Shown here: positions 15,837-16,711 of the stretch, piece by piece
How positions within the stretch are numbered: position 1 is the first letter of the stretch
Layout: each line of letters starts with the position of its first letter
Source: Candidatus Nanopelagicales bacterium
GTDB taxonomy: Bacteria; Actinomycetota; Actinomycetes; S36-B12; UBA5976
Assembly (NCBI GenBank): GCA_030831445.1
Contig: JAURLB010000135.1
Span: 1 to 16,711, forward strand
DNA: 16,711 nucleotides
Direction of reading: 5' to 3'
Program-made: the position numbers and the translations under genes
Notes under the pieces: model-generated
Database searches by the model: none
What the model saw: only the letters and a program-made list of their open reading frames with translations
Told to the model about the DNA's origin: nothing

Positions 15837-15842
15837 TAGGCT
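15837..15842 (+). promoter_or_regulatory. Leaderless-type -10 element of mrp
   Basis: TAGGCT is followed by exactly six bases (ACGCCA) and ATG at 15849. It lies in the 17-bp gap after DUF1003 and suggests that mrp has its own start of transcription. AGG within the hexamer could instead be a weak ribosome site on a read-through transcript. Confidence 0.45.
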
Positions 15843-15848
15843 ACGCCA

Positions 15849-16711
15849 ATGCCTTCGACTGACGATATCTACTCGCAACTTGCCCTCGTCGAAGATCCCG
15901 AAATTCATCGCCCAATTACAGAACTGGGCATGGTGAAGTCTGTCGAAATCGTGGGAAGTCGTGCCCTCATTGGTATTTACCTTACGATTAAGTCTTGCCC
16001 TATGCAGGACACAATTCGCACCCGCGTATCGTCGAAAGTCTTAGAAATTGATGGCATTACAGACGTTGAAGTAGAGCTTGACGTGATGTCCGATGAGCAA
16101 CGAACAGCACTCAAGCTGCAACTTCGCGGCCCCGAACCGGAAATCGTGTTTAATCGGCCTCATTCAAGAACGAGAATATTCGCCATTGCCTCAGGAAAAG
16201 GAGGTGTCGGTAAGTCATCACTCACCGCGAATCTTGCTGCCACATTCTCGGCAAAAGGATTAAGCGTTGGAATTATTGATGCTGATATCTACGGGCACTC
16301 AATTCCAAGAATTATGGGTTTACGTGCTGACGAAACCGTCATTGATCCCGACTTACGAATTCCACCAAGTGTGGATGGAGTGAAAGTTCTTTCAGTATCT
16401 AGTATGAAGGGGCCAGATCGAAACAAACCCATTGCAATGCGTGGTCCAATGCTTGGAAAGTTTCTGACCCAATTTCTCACCGATTTCTTCTGGGGTGATT
16501 TAGATATCCTCTTACTCGACTTACCACCCGGCACTGGCGATATCGCAATTTCACTTGGCCAAATGTTGCCAAAAGCCCATATTGTTGTAGTAACGACGCC
16601 TCAAGTTGCAGCGAGTGAAGTAGCAATTCGTGCTGGCATGATGGCAACATTACTGAACCAAAATGTCATCGGCGTGATTGAAAATATGAGTTGGAGTATC
16701 TGCGAGCATTG
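15849..16711 (+). CDS. mrp: Mrp/ApbC-type P-loop ATPase, iron-sulfur cluster carrier (3' end outside window)
   Basis: An open frame of 287 codons running off the right edge. Residues about 1-95 are a MIP18/DUF59 domain with the conserved cysteine in TIKSCPM (C50). The P-loop domain follows: SGKGGVGKSS (115-124) with the signature lysine, DADIYGHSIPRIMG (144-157), AMRGPMLGKF (196-205), LLLDLPPGTGDIAISLGQM (221-239), TTPQVAASEVA (249-259) and VIENMSWSICEH (276-287), where the metal-binding cysteine region begins. Mrp/ApbC proteins carry [4Fe-4S] clusters to apo-proteins in the cytosol. The intact Walker A contrasts with the degenerate ParA-like protein upstream. The ATG at 15849 has no strong ribosome site but sits six bases after TAGGCT. 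Association with DUF1003 and the MgtE_N/CBS protein matches the Rv1229c-Rv1234 region by memory. Confidence 0.95.
   Translation, partial: MPSTDDIYSQLALVEDPEIHRPITELGMVKSVEIVGSRALIGIYLTIKSCPMQDTIRTRVSSKVLEIDGITDVEVELDVMSDEQRTALKLQLRGPEPEIVFNRPHSRTRIFAIASGKGGVGKSSLTANLAATFSAKGLSVGIIDADIYGHSIPRIMGLRADETVIDPDLRIPPSVDGVKVLSVSSMKGPDRNKPIAMRGPMLGKFLTQFLTDFFWGDLDILLLDLPPGTGDIAISLGQMLPKAHIVVVTTPQVAASEVAIRAGMMATLLNQNVIGVIENMSWSICEH

Noticed and set aside
1-16711. tRNA, rRNA, insertion sequence, CRISPR, prophage or toxin-antitoxin elements
   Set aside because: None was seen. The window is filled with conserved chromosomal genes, without direct-repeat arrays, transposase motifs or compositional islands that I could detect by eye.

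Overview
The window looks like a piece of a streamlined, low-to-mid GC actinobacterial chromosome. I judge GC to be in the mid-40s by eye; it was not computed. The lineage call rests on family content: UvrD2, a mycoredoxin-type CGYC glutaredoxin, an AdnA/AdnB helicase-nuclease pair, a DUF3107 protein next to a TetR regulator, and a PRC/MgtE_N/CBS protein next to DUF1003 and Mrp. As I recall the M. tuberculosis map, these match two conserved neighbourhoods, roughly Rv3198c-Rv3213c and Rv1229c-Rv1234. The short gaps, overlapping genes and base composition would suit a planktonic lineage such as Nanopelagicales, but that is inference.

Layout. 1-339 (-): 5' part of uvrD2, running off the left edge. 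403-2296 (+): an overlapping trio, mycoredoxin (mrx1), NudC-type NAD(H) pyrophosphatase, and an endonuclease/exonuclease/phosphatase-fold hydrolase. 2286-8638 (-): adnA then adnB, joined by an ATGA overlap, encoding a double-strand-break resection motor-nuclease. 8708-11074 (+): a large membrane protein with a flippase-type domain and an internal degenerate kinase domain. 11114-13261 (+): TetR regulator, DUF3107 protein, DEAD-box RNA helicase. 13245-13973 (-): a ParA-like protein whose P-loop has lost its signature residues. 14097-15831 (+): PRC-MgtE_N-CBS protein and a DUF1003 membrane protein. 15849 to the right edge (+): Mrp, truncated by the window.

Themes. UvrD2 and AdnAB are DNA-repair motors. 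Mycoredoxin and NudC are redox/NAD housekeeping enzymes packed between them. The TetR-DUF3107-helicase run is a compact co-transcribed block. The PRC-MgtE_N-CBS and DUF1003 pair looks like a membrane-associated sensory or ion-related unit without a channel domain.

The window is almost entirely coding. The longest gap is 123 bp (13974-14096), and two convergent gene pairs overlap at their 3' ends. I saw no tRNA, rRNA, insertion sequence, CRISPR array, attachment site or convincing intrinsic terminator. The most notable non-coding signals are a TAGNNT hexamer placed exactly six bases before the start codon of four genes (probable leaderless transcripts) and a perfect inverted repeat just upstream of the TetR gene. 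I found no clear undescribed multi-gene system; the best leads are the degenerate ParA and the flippase-pseudokinase fusion.
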